Positions 1 through 8,721 of a stretch of 64,000 bases of DNA are shown one piece after another (positions within the stretch are counted from its first letter, which is position 1; every line of letters starts with the position of its first letter). The DNA is taken from NCBI GenBank assembly GCA_024072375.1, contig CP099617.1:663001-727000 (forward strand). Direction: 5' to 3'. Source of the DNA: Sphingomonadaceae bacterium OTU29LAMAA1. Its GTDB lineage: Bacteria > Pseudomonadota > Alphaproteobacteria > Sphingomonadales > Sphingomonadaceae. Position numbers and translations under genes: made by a program. The notes under the pieces were generated by a model that was given only the letters and a program-made list of their open reading frames with translations, searched no databases and had not been told where the DNA came from.

Positions 1-2
1 CG

Positions 3-287
3 GTGGCGGATCGGCTGCAGAGCGCGCTGGCGCCGCTGGGGATCAGTCGCGGATCGGGCGTTGGCGGGGATGGCACCGACGTCGGCCCGACGATGGCGCT
101 CGGCGTGGCGGCGATCGACCTGAACCAGGACGGCACGCGCTATTTCGATACGCACCATACACCCGACGACACGCTCGACCGGATCGACCCCGAACAGCTG
201 CGCCAGAACGTCGCTGCGTGGACCACGATGCTGGCGATCGTGGCCAATGCGCCGGAGGAGATCGGGCCGGTCACGCCGCGCAAATGA
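3..287 (+). CDS. M28-family metallopeptidase, C-terminal fragment
   Basis: Only the last 94 codons are present; the reading frame is open to the left edge, so the real start lies outside the window. The segment carries the terminal M28 aminopeptidase signature YFDTHHTPDDTLDRID, in which a histidine acts as a zinc ligand in this family, followed by a helical tail and the stop TGA. M28 enzymes are usually exported zinc exopeptidases with a PA-like insert, but none of that can be seen here. The family call rests on this motif alone. It is followed by a 143-base gap and a separate lipoprotein gene. Confidence 0.8.
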   Translation: MADRLQSALAPLGISRGSGVGGDGTDVGPTMALGVAAIDLNQDGTRYFDTHHTPDDTLDRIDPEQLRQNVAAWTTMLAIVANAPEEIGPVTPRK

Positions 288-430
288 CGGGGTGCAGCGG
301 GCTCCGACTGGCGCACACCTTTCCCCCGGATGAATTTGGTGATTGACCGGGGGGAGTCGCGCGGTATTTGGGCTGTCTCGCGACGGCGATCGGGCCGGCC
401 GCGATTTTTGCTTTGCTTGGGAGCATTCGA

Positions 431-694
431 ATGAAGAAGATCGCTTTCGTTCTCGCTGCCGCCGGCCTGATGTCCGTCGCTGCCTGCTCGAAGTCGCCTG
501 AAGCTGCTGCCGTTGAGAACAACGCGGACATGCTGGCGGACAACATGGAAATGCAGGCGGACAACATGGACGCCATGGCTGACAACACCGCAAACGGTGC
601 AGCTGAAGCCGTTCTCGAGAACGCGGCCGACAACATCAACTCGGCAGCGGACAACGTCCGTGATGCAGCCGAGGAGAAGGCCGACAACATGTAA
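431..694 (+). CDS. Small lipoprotein with ADN-rich repeats
   Basis: An 87-residue protein starting MKKIAFVLAAAGLMSVAAC: a lysine pair, a hydrophobic segment and a lipobox-like VAAC, so lipidation at Cys19 is predicted. The mature part is acidic and alanine-rich, with recurring A-D-N / D-N-M units (ADN occurs about every 7-11 residues) that would make an amphipathic helix or coiled coil. This design resembles small Lpp-like or entericidin-like envelope lipoproteins, but no family is recognised. An in-frame ATG at 368 would put 21 residues before the signal peptide and is rejected. A strong terminator hairpin follows at 748-785, so it is probably monocistronic. Confidence 0.8.
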   Translation: MKKIAFVLAAAGLMSVAACSKSPEAAAVENNADMLADNMEMQADNMDAMADNTANGAAEAVLENAADNINSAADNVRDAAEEKADNM

Positions 695-747
695 TCGCGC
701 TGCGCCGGGTGATACCCGGTGCGCCGGTCATGCTGTTGCACGATCCG

Positions 748-785
748 AAAAGGGGCGTTTTCCGCGAGGGAAGCGCCCCTTTTTC
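748..785 (+). terminator. Rho-independent terminator after the small lipoprotein
   Basis: The inverted repeat AGGGGCG...CGCCCCT, extended inward with wobble pairs, encloses a short GCGA-type loop and is followed by TTTTTC. It has the classic stem plus U-tract form and sits about 55 bases past the lipoprotein stop. Confidence 0.85.
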
Positions 786-850
786 TGTGCAAGACGACCC
801 GCACCGGCTTTTTCTTTGCGTACGGTTGCGCTAGCGAGCGCCTTGCGTGT

Positions 851-926
851 GGGCCTGTAGCTCAATGGTTAGAGCTGGCCGCTCATAACGGCTAGGTTGC
901 GGGTTCGAGTCCTGCCGGGCCCACCA
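851..926 (+). tRNA. tRNA with CAT anticodon, probably tRNA-Ile2(CAT)
   Basis: A full cloverleaf is visible. The acceptor GGGCCTG pairs with CGGGCCC, the D arm is TAGCTC...GAGC, the anticodon loop is CTCATAA on a GGCCG/CGGCT stem, the T loop is TTCGAGT, and the 3' end ACCA is encoded. The anticodon CAT fits Met or lysidine-modified Ile2. The acceptor sequence, short D loop and anticodon arm resemble bacterial Ile2 more than elongator Met, and initiator features (three G-C pairs under the anticodon loop) are absent. The tRNA call is firm and the amino acid assignment is moderate. Antisense reading frames over it are artefacts. Confidence 0.93.
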
Positions 927-1199
927 CGTACGCCTGCGTCGGCGGCTCGATGAGCATGGTCCGTTGGTGATGATATTCCATGCTGGGTCGTGATCGATGG
1001 CGGCGTGGACCGCGAAACCGTCGGCAATCGTATCCGCTTTCTGAGGTGATCTCGCGGGCGGTGCGCTATGCCGGGCGGAATCATCGCTGGCGGTCGACGA
1101 AGGTGACACATTGGGTTGCCAGTAAGCGCTCGTCGGATTAGGAGCGGGTTGTTCGCACCCGATGAGCTCTGCGGAGCACTTATGGGTCGCCGGGCATGT

Positions 1200-1652
<453 letters not shown>

Positions 1653-1892
1653 TTAGTTGCTGTCGCTGTCGCTGTCGTCGGCGACGACCACGATGCCCAC
1701 AACGACCGCAGCCGCCGCGATCAGCGCGATGATCAGACCGCCACCGGCGAGCTCGTTGCTCTTCTTCGAAACCGAACCGGTGCGAACCGACTTGGAAACC
1801 GACAGGCTCGCGGCGGGATTCGACGGAGCAGCCGCGGCGGGTGCCACGGCAAGGGCGGCTGCAGCTGCAGCCATCAGATACTTGGCAACCAT
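1653..1892 (-). CDS. Small exported or membrane protein, 79 residues, unknown function
   Basis: It starts MVAKYLMAAAAAALAVAPAA, a signal peptide with an AAA-type cleavage region. A short Ser/Lys-rich mature stretch follows (SVSKSVRTGSVSKKSNE), then a C-terminal transmembrane helix rich in Ala/Ile/Val and an acidic DDSDSDSN tail. The ATG at 1892 is preceded by a purine-rich AGAGGGGGGA ribosome-binding site, so it is preferred over an upstream in-frame ATG at 1952. Proteins of this plan are common in sphingomonads but I know no function. A hairpin terminator lies about 60 bases downstream. Confidence 0.75.
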   Translation of the reverse strand: MVAKYLMAAAAAALAVAPAAAAPSNPAASLSVSKSVRTGSVSKKSNELAGGGLIIALIAAAAVVVGIVVVADDSDSDSN

Positions 1893-2169
1893 AATGGTCC
1901 CCCCTCTCATATGGTGAGCGGCACCCATGGTCACATTCGTCGAGAAACGCAATAGAGTTTTTCGAATTCCGCAGAAGTATCTGTTTAATCGAAAGACCTT
2001 TTACATAAGACACTCCGCGTCATCTTGGCTCAGTGAAGATATCGAGTCGGATGGTTTTGCAAACGCAGGGATCGACGGCCGTATGACCGGGATCGTGCAT
2101 GGTCGACAGGGAATGTCACACCGTTGTCATACGTATCTCGAATCGCGAATGTTGAAGAACGCGATAAAG

Positions 2170-3189
2170 CTAGCTGGAGCACACCAGATCGTCGAAGCAA
2201 TCGATCAGTTCACTCAAGCCGATCGGGCGTACGTCCAGTCCCGCGAGTAATGACAACATGCGGTCCCACCAGACCCAGAAGTGCTTCAGATCATCCGGAT
2301 CGCGTACATAAGGCGTATGGCCCGGATCCAGCGATGGCGAGTGGAAGGAAAAACTGAGCAAGCTCTGTCGCTCCTCAAGTACCGCAACCTTGACGGCGTC
2401 CAGAGCGGCTTCGATTGGCATATCCTCAGGTGTGAGCGCCACGCGTTGCAAAAGACCGGATCGGGCGCCGATGCCCCGTGCATGAGGTACATGCCCGAGC
2501 AGTGGATACAGCGGCTCGCCCCAGCGACGGAGCCTGCCGGTGAAGACCGTCGTCAACGGGACTTCGAGCAGCGTGCCGAGCCGGTATGACGCGTTGCCGA
2601 TCGCGCTGAAGTCCGGCCCGCCATCGAAGCGGTAATCGTATCGGGCGCGGACGGACGTTTCCACCCGGTAGCCCCGGTTCGCGAGCAATGCGGCCGTATG
2701 GCGGCCGATCCCGTACCGGCCGGCCCGATACGCCTGCGGCCGGTGCCCGAACGCGCGATGCAGCGCATTGGTCAGCGTGTCGAGCTTGGCGGCCTCCAGA
2801 TCTTGGGGAAGGTTTCCCGCGTAGCTGTCGCCCGGCTGCGGCCCGGTGAATGGCGGCGTGACCCAAGGGTGCAGTTGGGCGCCGATCGAGGATCGACCGT
2901 CGGCGAGGACGCCGCGCAGGATATCGATTGCAGCCGGATCGACGGCCACCGGGTGGTCGACCATGCACGCCAGTGCCACGCCGTGATCGACAAAGCGGGC
3001 GTGGGCGGAGGGCAGCGCCCGCATCGCTTGTACCGAACGGTTGGCGGCGCTTAACGGCGCAGACCAGTCGAATTCCTCTTCGACATCGACGAAGACGATG
3101 AAGCGGGTGCCAAAGTCGTCGGGCCAGCATATCCGGTCTTCCAACGCGGGCGCCGGCATCCGGTATGGGGCAGCGGCGCCGGTGGCCAC
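2170..3189 (-). CDS. WalW-like polysaccharide deacetylase family protein
   Basis: A 339-residue protein from a GTG that begins 2 bases after the stop of the upstream kinase gene, so the two are translationally coupled. It has the NodB/polysaccharide-deacetylase layout. An N-terminal FVDVEEEFDW (Asp/Glu metal-site region) comes first. Then come QLHPWVTP, where the histidine replaces part of the usual HxxxH motif, the YRAGRYG block in the middle, and SFHSPSLDPGHTPYV near the C-terminus, which supplies the general histidine. The proteins called WalW in sphingomonads look like this. They are presumed to act on cell-surface polysaccharide, but the substrate is unknown. There is no signal peptide, so a cytoplasmic or membrane-associated role in glycan synthesis fits better than wall remodelling outside. 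Confidence 0.78.
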   Translation of the reverse strand: MATGAAAPYRMPAPALEDRICWPDDFGTRFIVFVDVEEEFDWSAPLSAANRSVQAMRALPSAHARFVDHGVALACMVDHPVAVDPAAIDILRGVLADGRSSIGAQLHPWVTPPFTGPQPGDSYAGNLPQDLEAAKLDTLTNALHRAFGHRPQAYRAGRYGIGRHTAALLANRGYRVETSVRARYDYRFDGGPDFSAIGNASYRLGTLLEVPLTTVFTGRLRRWGEPLYPLLGHVPHARGIGARSGLLQRVALTPEDMPIEAALDAVKVAVLEERQSLLSFSFHSPSLDPGHTPYVRDPDDLKHFWVWWDRMLSLLAGLDVRPIGLSELIDCFDDLVCSS

Positions 3190-3191
3190 GG

Positions 3192-4940
3192 TCAGGGGAT
3201 CGCCCGCTCCGCTATGACGTCAGCAGCGGCGGGTAACCGCAAAGTCAGCAGGTGGTCGCCGAAGATCAGCTCGCCACCCAGCTCGATCGCCAGATTACGG
3301 GCAAGACGCAACGCGAACCCGGTACCGAGGAGAGGTGCGCCCTCCCCCTCCGTGCCGACCCCGTCTCCGTCGATACTGAGCAGCACGTCTTCCCCGCCAG
3401 TGCCGAGCGATACCGGCCGAGCGAAGCAGATCGCCACCTGCCCCGCCGGTGCCGGTGCCTCGGCGATGTCGATGCGCTCGCCGGATGCGGCCGCGGCCGT
3501 GAGTGCGGCAAGCAACCGCGACAACAGGCGTTCCATGTTGCGATCATCGGTCAGCGCCGCATGATCGCCCATCGGATGAACGTCGATAGCCGTGCCCCGC
3601 AACGTAGCGAGCGGTGCCAGATCGCGCGCGATCCTGTGCAGCATCGGTTCGATTGCGACCGGCCCCGGCCGAAGTTCGAGCGCCTTTCCCTCGATGCGGG
3701 CCGCCGTGTCGAGGTCCTCTATCGCGCCCAGCAAGCTGGCCGCCTGGCTGCGGATCGTCATCGCATGATCCCGATAGACGGGGGACACCGGCCCCAGCAG
3801 CTGTGCCTCGATCAGCTCGGCGAAACCGGCGATCGCATTGGTCGGCGTCCGAAGTTCATGCACGAGTTGCCGCAGCGAATCGGACGCTGCCTTGCCGGGC
3901 ACCTGTGCTGCCTCTTCGTCGCTGCGCGGCCGACGGGCGATCGCCGCATAACCGGTGAACCGCCCGGTGGCGGCATCGAACTGCGGCGTACCGGCAACGC
4001 GCCACGACCCTGCGGCATCGGATCGTCCACCGACGTCCAGCCGCGCGCCGGCGAACCGCTGACGCTGACGCAGCGCACCGTTCATCACGGCATCCACCTT
4101 CACTTCACCCTGTGCAGCGCCGGACGCGAGAGACGCCCCGACCAGCGCACTTCGCGATACGCCCTCGACCGCGCAGATGATGCCCTGCCCGTCGGTGTCG
4201 AAGCGGAAGCAGGTCACCGGCTGATGCGGCTGCCTGGGATCCGGCGCGGCAAAGGCGGGCTCGCGCTGCCGTTGGAATGCGTCGATCCGTGCAACGAGAT
4301 CGGCGATGTAAAAGCCACCCGCAGGCGTGGGTCGTAATTCGGGTGGTGAAGGCGGCGCTTCGATATCCACGATCGGATCGTCTTGCACGCTCGATACAAC
4401 CGCCGGCGCCACGTCGGATTCCGCGACCGGACTGGCATCGACCGGGTCGTTGCCGTCATCCGGCGCGGTAACCGACACGTCCTGGTCGAGGTCGTTGGCG
4501 ACGATCGGCGCGTCATAAGGCAGTATGAAATCGGCAGGTCCGAAGCTTTCCAGCCCCCGTGCCACCTCTGCCGGCAGATCGCGGCGATGGCGAAGCAGCG
4601 CGCGTCCTTGCGGATTCAGGCGAGGCAACAGGGAAACCCAGTCGGCCCCGGCCAGCTCCGCCGTCCGCAAGACGGGTGCCGCGACTGCAAGTTCGTCTTC
4701 TGCAAAAAGGCCGACGAGCGCCGCGGGTGGGGTAGCGAACGCCAGAGTCCGGGCGCTGGCGGCGCGAACGCCGAGCGGCACCGCCTGCCGCAACAGGCGC
4801 AGGCGAGCCAAGGCCGGTTCGTCCACCGCAATGCGGCCACGCCCCATCAGATCGACGAGCTGCCGCCACGCGGATTGCGCACCGAAGCCAGTCTCCATAT
4901 CGGCAGAGAGCACTGTCTTGAGGCTGTCGTCGAAACGCAC
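3192..4940 (-). CDS. Soluble sensor histidine kinase with a degenerate ATPase domain
   Basis: A 582-residue protein from a GTG at 4940, preceded by GGGAG at good spacing; the frame extends to 5036 but without a better start. The N-terminal 360 residues have no membrane segment and include a PAS-like portion before the kinase core. The HisKA H-box LVHELRTPTNAIAGF places the phospho-acceptor His near residue 361. The ATPase domain is recognisable from DGDGVG (G1-like, about 525) and LLGTGFALRLARN (G2-like, about 538). The N-box region (RLLSRLLAALTAAA) lacks the Asn that binds Mg-ATP, so activity is doubtful. It is co-transcribed with the WalW-like deacetylase and divergent from the Lrp gene; no response regulator is adjacent. 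Confidence 0.8.
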   Translation of the reverse strand: MRFDDSLKTVLSADMETGFGAQSAWRQLVDLMGRGRIAVDEPALARLRLLRQAVPLGVRAASARTLAFATPPAALVGLFAEDELAVAAPVLRTAELAGADWVSLLPRLNPQGRALLRHRRDLPAEVARGLESFGPADFILPYDAPIVANDLDQDVSVTAPDDGNDPVDASPVAESDVAPAVVSSVQDDPIVDIEAPPSPPELRPTPAGGFYIADLVARIDAFQRQREPAFAAPDPRQPHQPVTCFRFDTDGQGIICAVEGVSRSALVGASLASGAAQGEVKVDAVMNGALRQRQRFAGARLDVGGRSDAAGSWRVAGTPQFDAATGRFTGYAAIARRPRSDEEAAQVPGKAASDSLRQLVHELRTPTNAIAGFAELIEAQLLGPVSPVYRDHAMTIRSQAASLLGAIEDLDTAARIEGKALELRPGPVAIEPMLHRIARDLAPLATLRGTAIDVHPMGDHAALTDDRNMERLLSRLLAALTAAAASGERIDIAEAPAPAGQVAICFARPVSLGTGGEDVLLSIDGDGVGTEGEGAPLLGTGFALRLARNLAIELGGELIFGDHLLTLRLPAAADVIAERAIP

Positions 4941-5046
4941 ATCAACTCCCGGGAACCGCTCACCCGAAGGATGCGCGCGCCTATTTCTTAACGAGCCTGA
5001 GTCGCGGGGGGAACAGGTGATTTCGCGTCGTCGCATAGTGGGACAA

Positions 5047-5074
5047 TTGCGTTGCGCCGCAATTTTCTTATGAT
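5047..5074 (+). promoter_or_regulatory. Candidate sigma70-type promoter of the Lrp-family gene
   Basis: TTGCGT and TATGAT are separated by 16 bases, about 50 bases before the Lrp ATG, in an AT-rich patch of the divergent spacer. It was found by eye and there is no independent support. Confidence 0.4.
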
Positions 5075-5124
5075 TAGGGGAAGCCGCCGCGCGAGTTCGG
5101 CCTGTTTCCGGAGAGTAATACGCA

Positions 5125-5592
5125 ATGTCCTTCGATCGGATCGATCGTCAGATTCTCGCCCACCTGCAACAGGACGGCAGGATGACCAATGTCGAGCTGG
5201 CCGAACGCGTCGGGCTGACTGCCCCGCCCTGCCTGCGCCGCGTCCGTGCGCTGGAAGAGGCAGGCGTCATCCGCGGCTATCACGCCGATCTTGATCCCGC
5301 CAGTCTGGGTTTCCCGATCACCGTCTTTGCGATGGTGTCGTTGCGCAGCCAGGCGGAGCACGATCTGGCCGCGTTCGAGGCGCATGTCGCCGATATCCCC
5401 GAAATACGGGAATGCCACATGCTCAACGGGGAAATCGATTTCATCCTGAAGATCGTCGCGAGCGACCTGAAGAGCTTTCAGGAAATCCTCACCACGCATC
5501 TGACGCCTGCCCCGAACGTGGCCAGCGTCAAGACATCGCTGACGATCCGTACCGCCAAGTCGACGTCGGGTATCCCGGTCACCATCGACTAA
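5125..5592 (+). CDS. Lrp/AsnC-family transcriptional regulator
   Basis: 155 residues, the normal Lrp length. The N-terminal helix-turn-helix is plain: DRIDRQILAHLQQDGR, then NVELAERVGLTAPPCLRRV and the wing GVIRGYHADLDP. The C-terminal RAM effector-binding domain includes the IRECHMLNGEIDFILKI strand block typical of the family. The ATG follows GGAGAG. Members sense amino acids and often control amino acid transport or breakdown. The target is not evident, since the divergent neighbour is a histidine kinase. A symmetric terminator follows. The subfamily (LrpA-like rather than AsnC) is likely but unproven. Confidence 0.92.
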   Translation: MSFDRIDRQILAHLQQDGRMTNVELAERVGLTAPPCLRRVRALEEAGVIRGYHADLDPASLGFPITVFAMVSLRSQAEHDLAAFEAHVADIPEIRECHMLNGEIDFILKIVASDLKSFQEILTTHLTPAPNVASVKTSLTIRTAKSTSGIPVTID

Positions 5593-5599
5593 CCCCCAA

Positions 5600-5640
5600 A
5601 AGGAAGGGGCGGACCGTCGCCGGACCGCCCCTTCTTATCA
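5600..5640. terminator. Bidirectional terminator between convergent genes
   Basis: A 13-base inverted repeat (AAGGGGCGG... / ...CCGCCCCTT) with one mismatch around a TCGC loop. It is flanked by CTTCTT on one side and by TTCC on the other strand. It sits between the convergent Lrp and TPR genes and can serve both. Confidence 0.8.
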
Positions 5641-5652
5641 GCGGGTCTTGGA

Positions 5653-6975
5653 TCAGGCCGCCGGAGCCGCCGCCGCCGCGGGTCCCGAACCAACCTGGGT
5701 CCACGTGGTCCATAGTGCGGCGATCCCGGCGCGCGGATTGCCGGTGACCGCACCGAATGCGGCCTGCGCCCCGGCCTTGTCGCCCGAACGTGCCAGCGCG
5801 ATGCCGAGGCGGGTGTTCACCTCGTTCGCGTCGACGCCGCCCTTGCTGAGCGCGGCGCGGTACATCTCGACAGCCTTGGCGTAGTTGCTCTGGCCGAGAT
5901 AGGCATCGCCGGTCGAAGACGCGATCTTGCCGTCTTTCGCGGCCAGCGCCTGCTTCTCGCTACCCGCCAGCGATCCTTCGCTCTTGATCGCCGTGTTAGC
6001 CGCCGTCAGCAGGCTCTTCGAAAAGCTGCTGCTCGCCGGGATCTTGCCGGATGCCATACCTTCCTTGAGCACCGCCGCCGCCTCGTAAGGATTGCCGCGA
6101 TCGAAGACGTTCTTGGCGTATTCCTCATACATCGACTGGTCGGGCATCGCGCCCGCCGCACGCAGCAGGCGGAAGAGATCGACGTTCTGCGCCTTGTCCG
6201 GCATCGCGAGGCTGTTCTGCGCAAAGGCATATTGCAGGACCACGTCACGCCAGACCTTGGCGTTCGGATAGGCGGTGACGTATTTCTGCATCCATGCCAG
6301 CGTCTCCGGCGCCATCTTCTTGCCGTTGGCGGTTGCGATGCCGAAGCGATAATAGGCTTCGGGCACGGTCTGGCCGGCAGCCTTTTGCGCAGTCACGTAG
6401 CGATCGAGATCGGCAAGACCGCCGGCAACGTCACCTGCCTGTACCTTCACCTTGGCGAGTTGCAGATCGAAATCGCCGCTGGTGTAGCCGGCCTGCTTGG
6501 CCTGCGTGAAATATTGCGACGCCACCGGATATTGCTGGCTGTTGTAGGCGAGTTGACCGCGGCGGAAGAGGTACTTGCCGCGGTCGGCCGCCGGCGTGCT
6601 CTTGGCAGCGAGCAACGCGTCCAGCGGCTTTGCGAGGACGGTCTCGTCGAGCGGCGCCTTGGGGTTGGCGGCCTGCGCCAGCGCGAGCTTCGTATTCTCC
6701 AGATCGTAGCGCAGAGCGGCGGCGATGTACTTGTCGTCATCCGTCGTCGCGGCGGTTTCGATCTGTGCGACGATCGGCTCGGCAACCGCCGGGTTACGGG
6801 CCTTGATTGCTTCCTGCGCCTGGAACGCGACGGCCTGGACGGGCTTGCTGAGCTTGAAGCCGGGTGCCGCCTGTTCTTCCTTCTTGTCCTTGGCAGCCGC
6901 GGGCGCGACGATCGCCAGACCGCTCACGCCGGTGGCAAGTACCGCGGCCAGCGCGAGCTTCGACAGGGTCTTCAT
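5653..6975 (-). CDS. Exported tetratricopeptide-repeat protein
   Basis: 440 residues with a clear signal peptide (MKTLSKLALAAVLATGVSG...APAAA) and a GGAGAGAGAG ribosome-binding site. The mature protein is a helical solenoid. TPR-like pairs are visible around GKYLFRRGQLAYNSQQYPVA (about 133-152), then GDFDLQLAKVKVQAG, and near the C-terminus STGDAYLGQSNYAKAVEMYR (about 358-377), followed by an Ala/Pro-rich tail. It is presumably a periplasmic scaffold. The function is unknown; it is conserved in style with proteins of other sphingomonads. It is monocistronic between a shared terminator and the divergent yaaA gene. Confidence 0.8.
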   Translation of the reverse strand: MKTLSKLALAAVLATGVSGLAIVAPAAAKDKKEEQAAPGFKLSKPVQAVAFQAQEAIKARNPAVAEPIVAQIETAATTDDDKYIAAALRYDLENTKLALAQAANPKAPLDETVLAKPLDALLAAKSTPAADRGKYLFRRGQLAYNSQQYPVASQYFTQAKQAGYTSGDFDLQLAKVKVQAGDVAGGLADLDRYVTAQKAAGQTVPEAYYRFGIATANGKKMAPETLAWMQKYVTAYPNAKVWRDVVLQYAFAQNSLAMPDKAQNVDLFRLLRAAGAMPDQSMYEEYAKNVFDRGNPYEAAAVLKEGMASGKIPASSSFSKSLLTAANTAIKSEGSLAGSEKQALAAKDGKIASSTGDAYLGQSNYAKAVEMYRAALSKGGVDANEVNTRLGIALARSGDKAGAQAAFGAVTGNPRAGIAALWTTWTQVGSGPAAAAAPAA

Positions 6976-7140
6976 GCTAACTCTCTCTCCGACAAGTTGG
7001 GGGCATCGCTGCCGCTAACGTTCGCGGCGCTCTAACGGTCCGTCGCGGGCCGTTCAAGCAAAGCCATGACGCATCCGTTTGCCGTAGACCCGCTGAACGG
7101 TGATTGAACGCAGGGTCCGGCGCGGCTACCGGCACATGCG

Positions 7141-7881
7141 ATGATCGCCGTCCTTTCCCCCGCCAAGACGCTCGACTATGAGTCTCCTTTGCCGGCGCTC
7201 ACGCCGACCACGCCACGCTTCGCCACGGAGGCGACGACGCTTGCCGCGGCGGCATCGCACCTGACGCAGAAGAGGCTGTCGGAACTGATGCACATCTCGC
7301 CGGCGCTGGCGAAGCTGAATGCCGACCGCTTCCGCAATTTCGCCGATGCACCGGAGCGCCCGGCGATGTTCGCCTTCGACGGCGACGTCTACACCGGGCT
7401 GGATGCCAGGACGCTGGAGGACGAGGCGATCGCGTTCGCGCAGGATCATCTGCGCTTGCTGTCCGGTCTATATGGCCTGCTGCGGCCGCTGGACCTGATG
7501 CGTCCGTATCGTCTGGAGATGGGAACGCGGTGGGGGCCGCGCGTCAAGAAACTGACCGACTGGTGGGGGGATCGTATCGCGACGCTACTGGCTGCGGACG
7601 TAGCGCAGGATGGCAGCGACGTGGTGCTGAACCTGGCCAGTCAGGAATATTGGGCGGCGGTGGCGGCGCGATTGCCCGGCAGCGTACGCGTGGTCGCGGT
7701 CGATTTTCGCGACGGCGACCGCTTCGTGAGTTTCCACGCCAAGAAGGCACGCGGGTTGATGGCGCGCTGGATGATCGAACATCGCATCACCGATATCGAC
7801 GCGATGCGGGGGTTCGACAGCGCCGGCTATGCATTCGATGCGAACGAGAGCACGGACGATCAATGGCGGTTCGCGCGATGA
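7141..7881 (+). CDS. yaaA: YaaA-family peroxide stress protein (DUF328/UPF0246)
   Basis: 246 residues, full length for the family. It opens with the diagnostic MIAVLSPAKTLDYESP and keeps the later blocks AMFAFDGDVYTGL, LSGLYGLLRPLDLMRPYRLEMG and LNLASQEYW. In E. coli YaaA lowers free iron and oxidative DNA damage after peroxide stress; that role is carried over by homology. Its stop overlaps the next start (ATGA), so it is coupled to the SDR gene. I see no OxyR-type site in the 165 bases upstream. Confidence 0.93.
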   Translation: MIAVLSPAKTLDYESPLPALTPTTPRFATEATTLAAAASHLTQKRLSELMHISPALAKLNADRFRNFADAPERPAMFAFDGDVYTGLDARTLEDEAIAFAQDHLRLLSGLYGLLRPLDLMRPYRLEMGTRWGPRVKKLTDWWGDRIATLLAADVAQDGSDVVLNLASQEYWAAVAARLPGSVRVVAVDFRDGDRFVSFHAKKARGLMARWMIEHRITDIDAMRGFDSAGYAFDANESTDDQWRFAR

Positions 7882-8579
7882 GCGCGGGCATGACGAGCGC
7901 CGTGGTAATCGGCAGTTCCGGCGGGATCGGCGCGGCGCTGGCCGACGCGATCGCCGACGAGGACGCGTTCGGCGTCGTCCACCGGCTGTCGCGATCGGGC
8001 GACGACCGGATCGACATCGCGAACGAGGTCAGCATCGCGGCCGCCGCCGCGCGGATTGCCGCCGGCCCGCCGCCGTCGCTGGTGATCGTCGCGACCGGCC
8101 TGCTTCACGACAACGCGCATGCTCCCGAGAAAAGCTATCGCGAGTTCGACCCCGCGTGGCTGGCGACTACGATGGCGGTCAACGCCATCGGGCCGGCGCT
8201 GGTGGCCAAGCATCTGTTGCCGCTCATGCCGAAGCAGGGCCGCAGCGTGTTCGCGTTCCTGTCCGCACGGATCGGCAGCATCTCCGACAATCGGCTGGGC
8301 GGATGGTACGGTTATCGCATGGCCAAGGCGGCGCTCAACCAGCTCGTGCGGACGCTGAGCATCGAGGAAAAGCGGCGCAACGATCGTTCGATCATCGTCG
8401 GGCTGCATCCGGGGACGGTCGATACGGCATTGTCCAAACCGTTTCAGGGCAACGTGCGTCCGGGTACGCTGTTCACGCCCGAGCGCGCGGCGTCGCAGCT
8501 GCTCGACGTGATAGACGGCCTGAAGGCGCCCGACAGCGGCAAGCTGTTCGACTTCGAGGGCAAGGAAGTCGCACCCTGA
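7878..8579 (+). CDS. Short-chain dehydrogenase/reductase (C-factor-like)
   Basis: 233 residues starting at the ATG inside the yaaA stop (ATGA). Rossmann glycine motif GSSGGIG lies at about 10-16. The catalytic region has the Ser (FLSARIGSISDN) followed by the YxxxK pair in WYGYRMAKAALNQL, and the PG motif LHPGTVDTAL follows the active site. The layout matches the CsgA/C-factor-like SDR subgroup. The substrate is unknown. An alternative start 12 bases downstream also reads M-T-S. Confidence 0.88.
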   Translation: MSAGMTSAVVIGSSGGIGAALADAIADEDAFGVVHRLSRSGDDRIDIANEVSIAAAAARIAAGPPPSLVIVATGLLHDNAHAPEKSYREFDPAWLATTMAVNAIGPALVAKHLLPLMPKQGRSVFAFLSARIGSISDNRLGGWYGYRMAKAALNQLVRTLSIEEKRRNDRSIIVGLHPGTVDTALSKPFQGNVRPGTLFTPERAASQLLDVIDGLKAPDSGKLFDFEGKEVAP

Positions 8580-8628
8580 GACCGGCTGCGGAGGCGGCTC
8601 GCCAGACGCGGTCGAAAAGCCCTCGCGT

Positions 8629-8665
8629 ACGTGCGCCTGCGTGCCTGCGCGCACGTGACTTTCCC
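8629..8665 (+). terminator. Weak hairpin terminator after the SDR gene
   Basis: ACGTGCGC and GCGCACGT form a perfect 8-base stem with a 12-base loop, followed by GACTTTCCC. It lies between the SDR and gyrA genes. The long loop and short T-run make it only a candidate. Confidence 0.3.
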
Positions 8666-8721
8666 GTCGCGGCGTCCTACATGATCGGCACACATCTGTA
8701 ACAATCCGAAAGCGTATTGCC

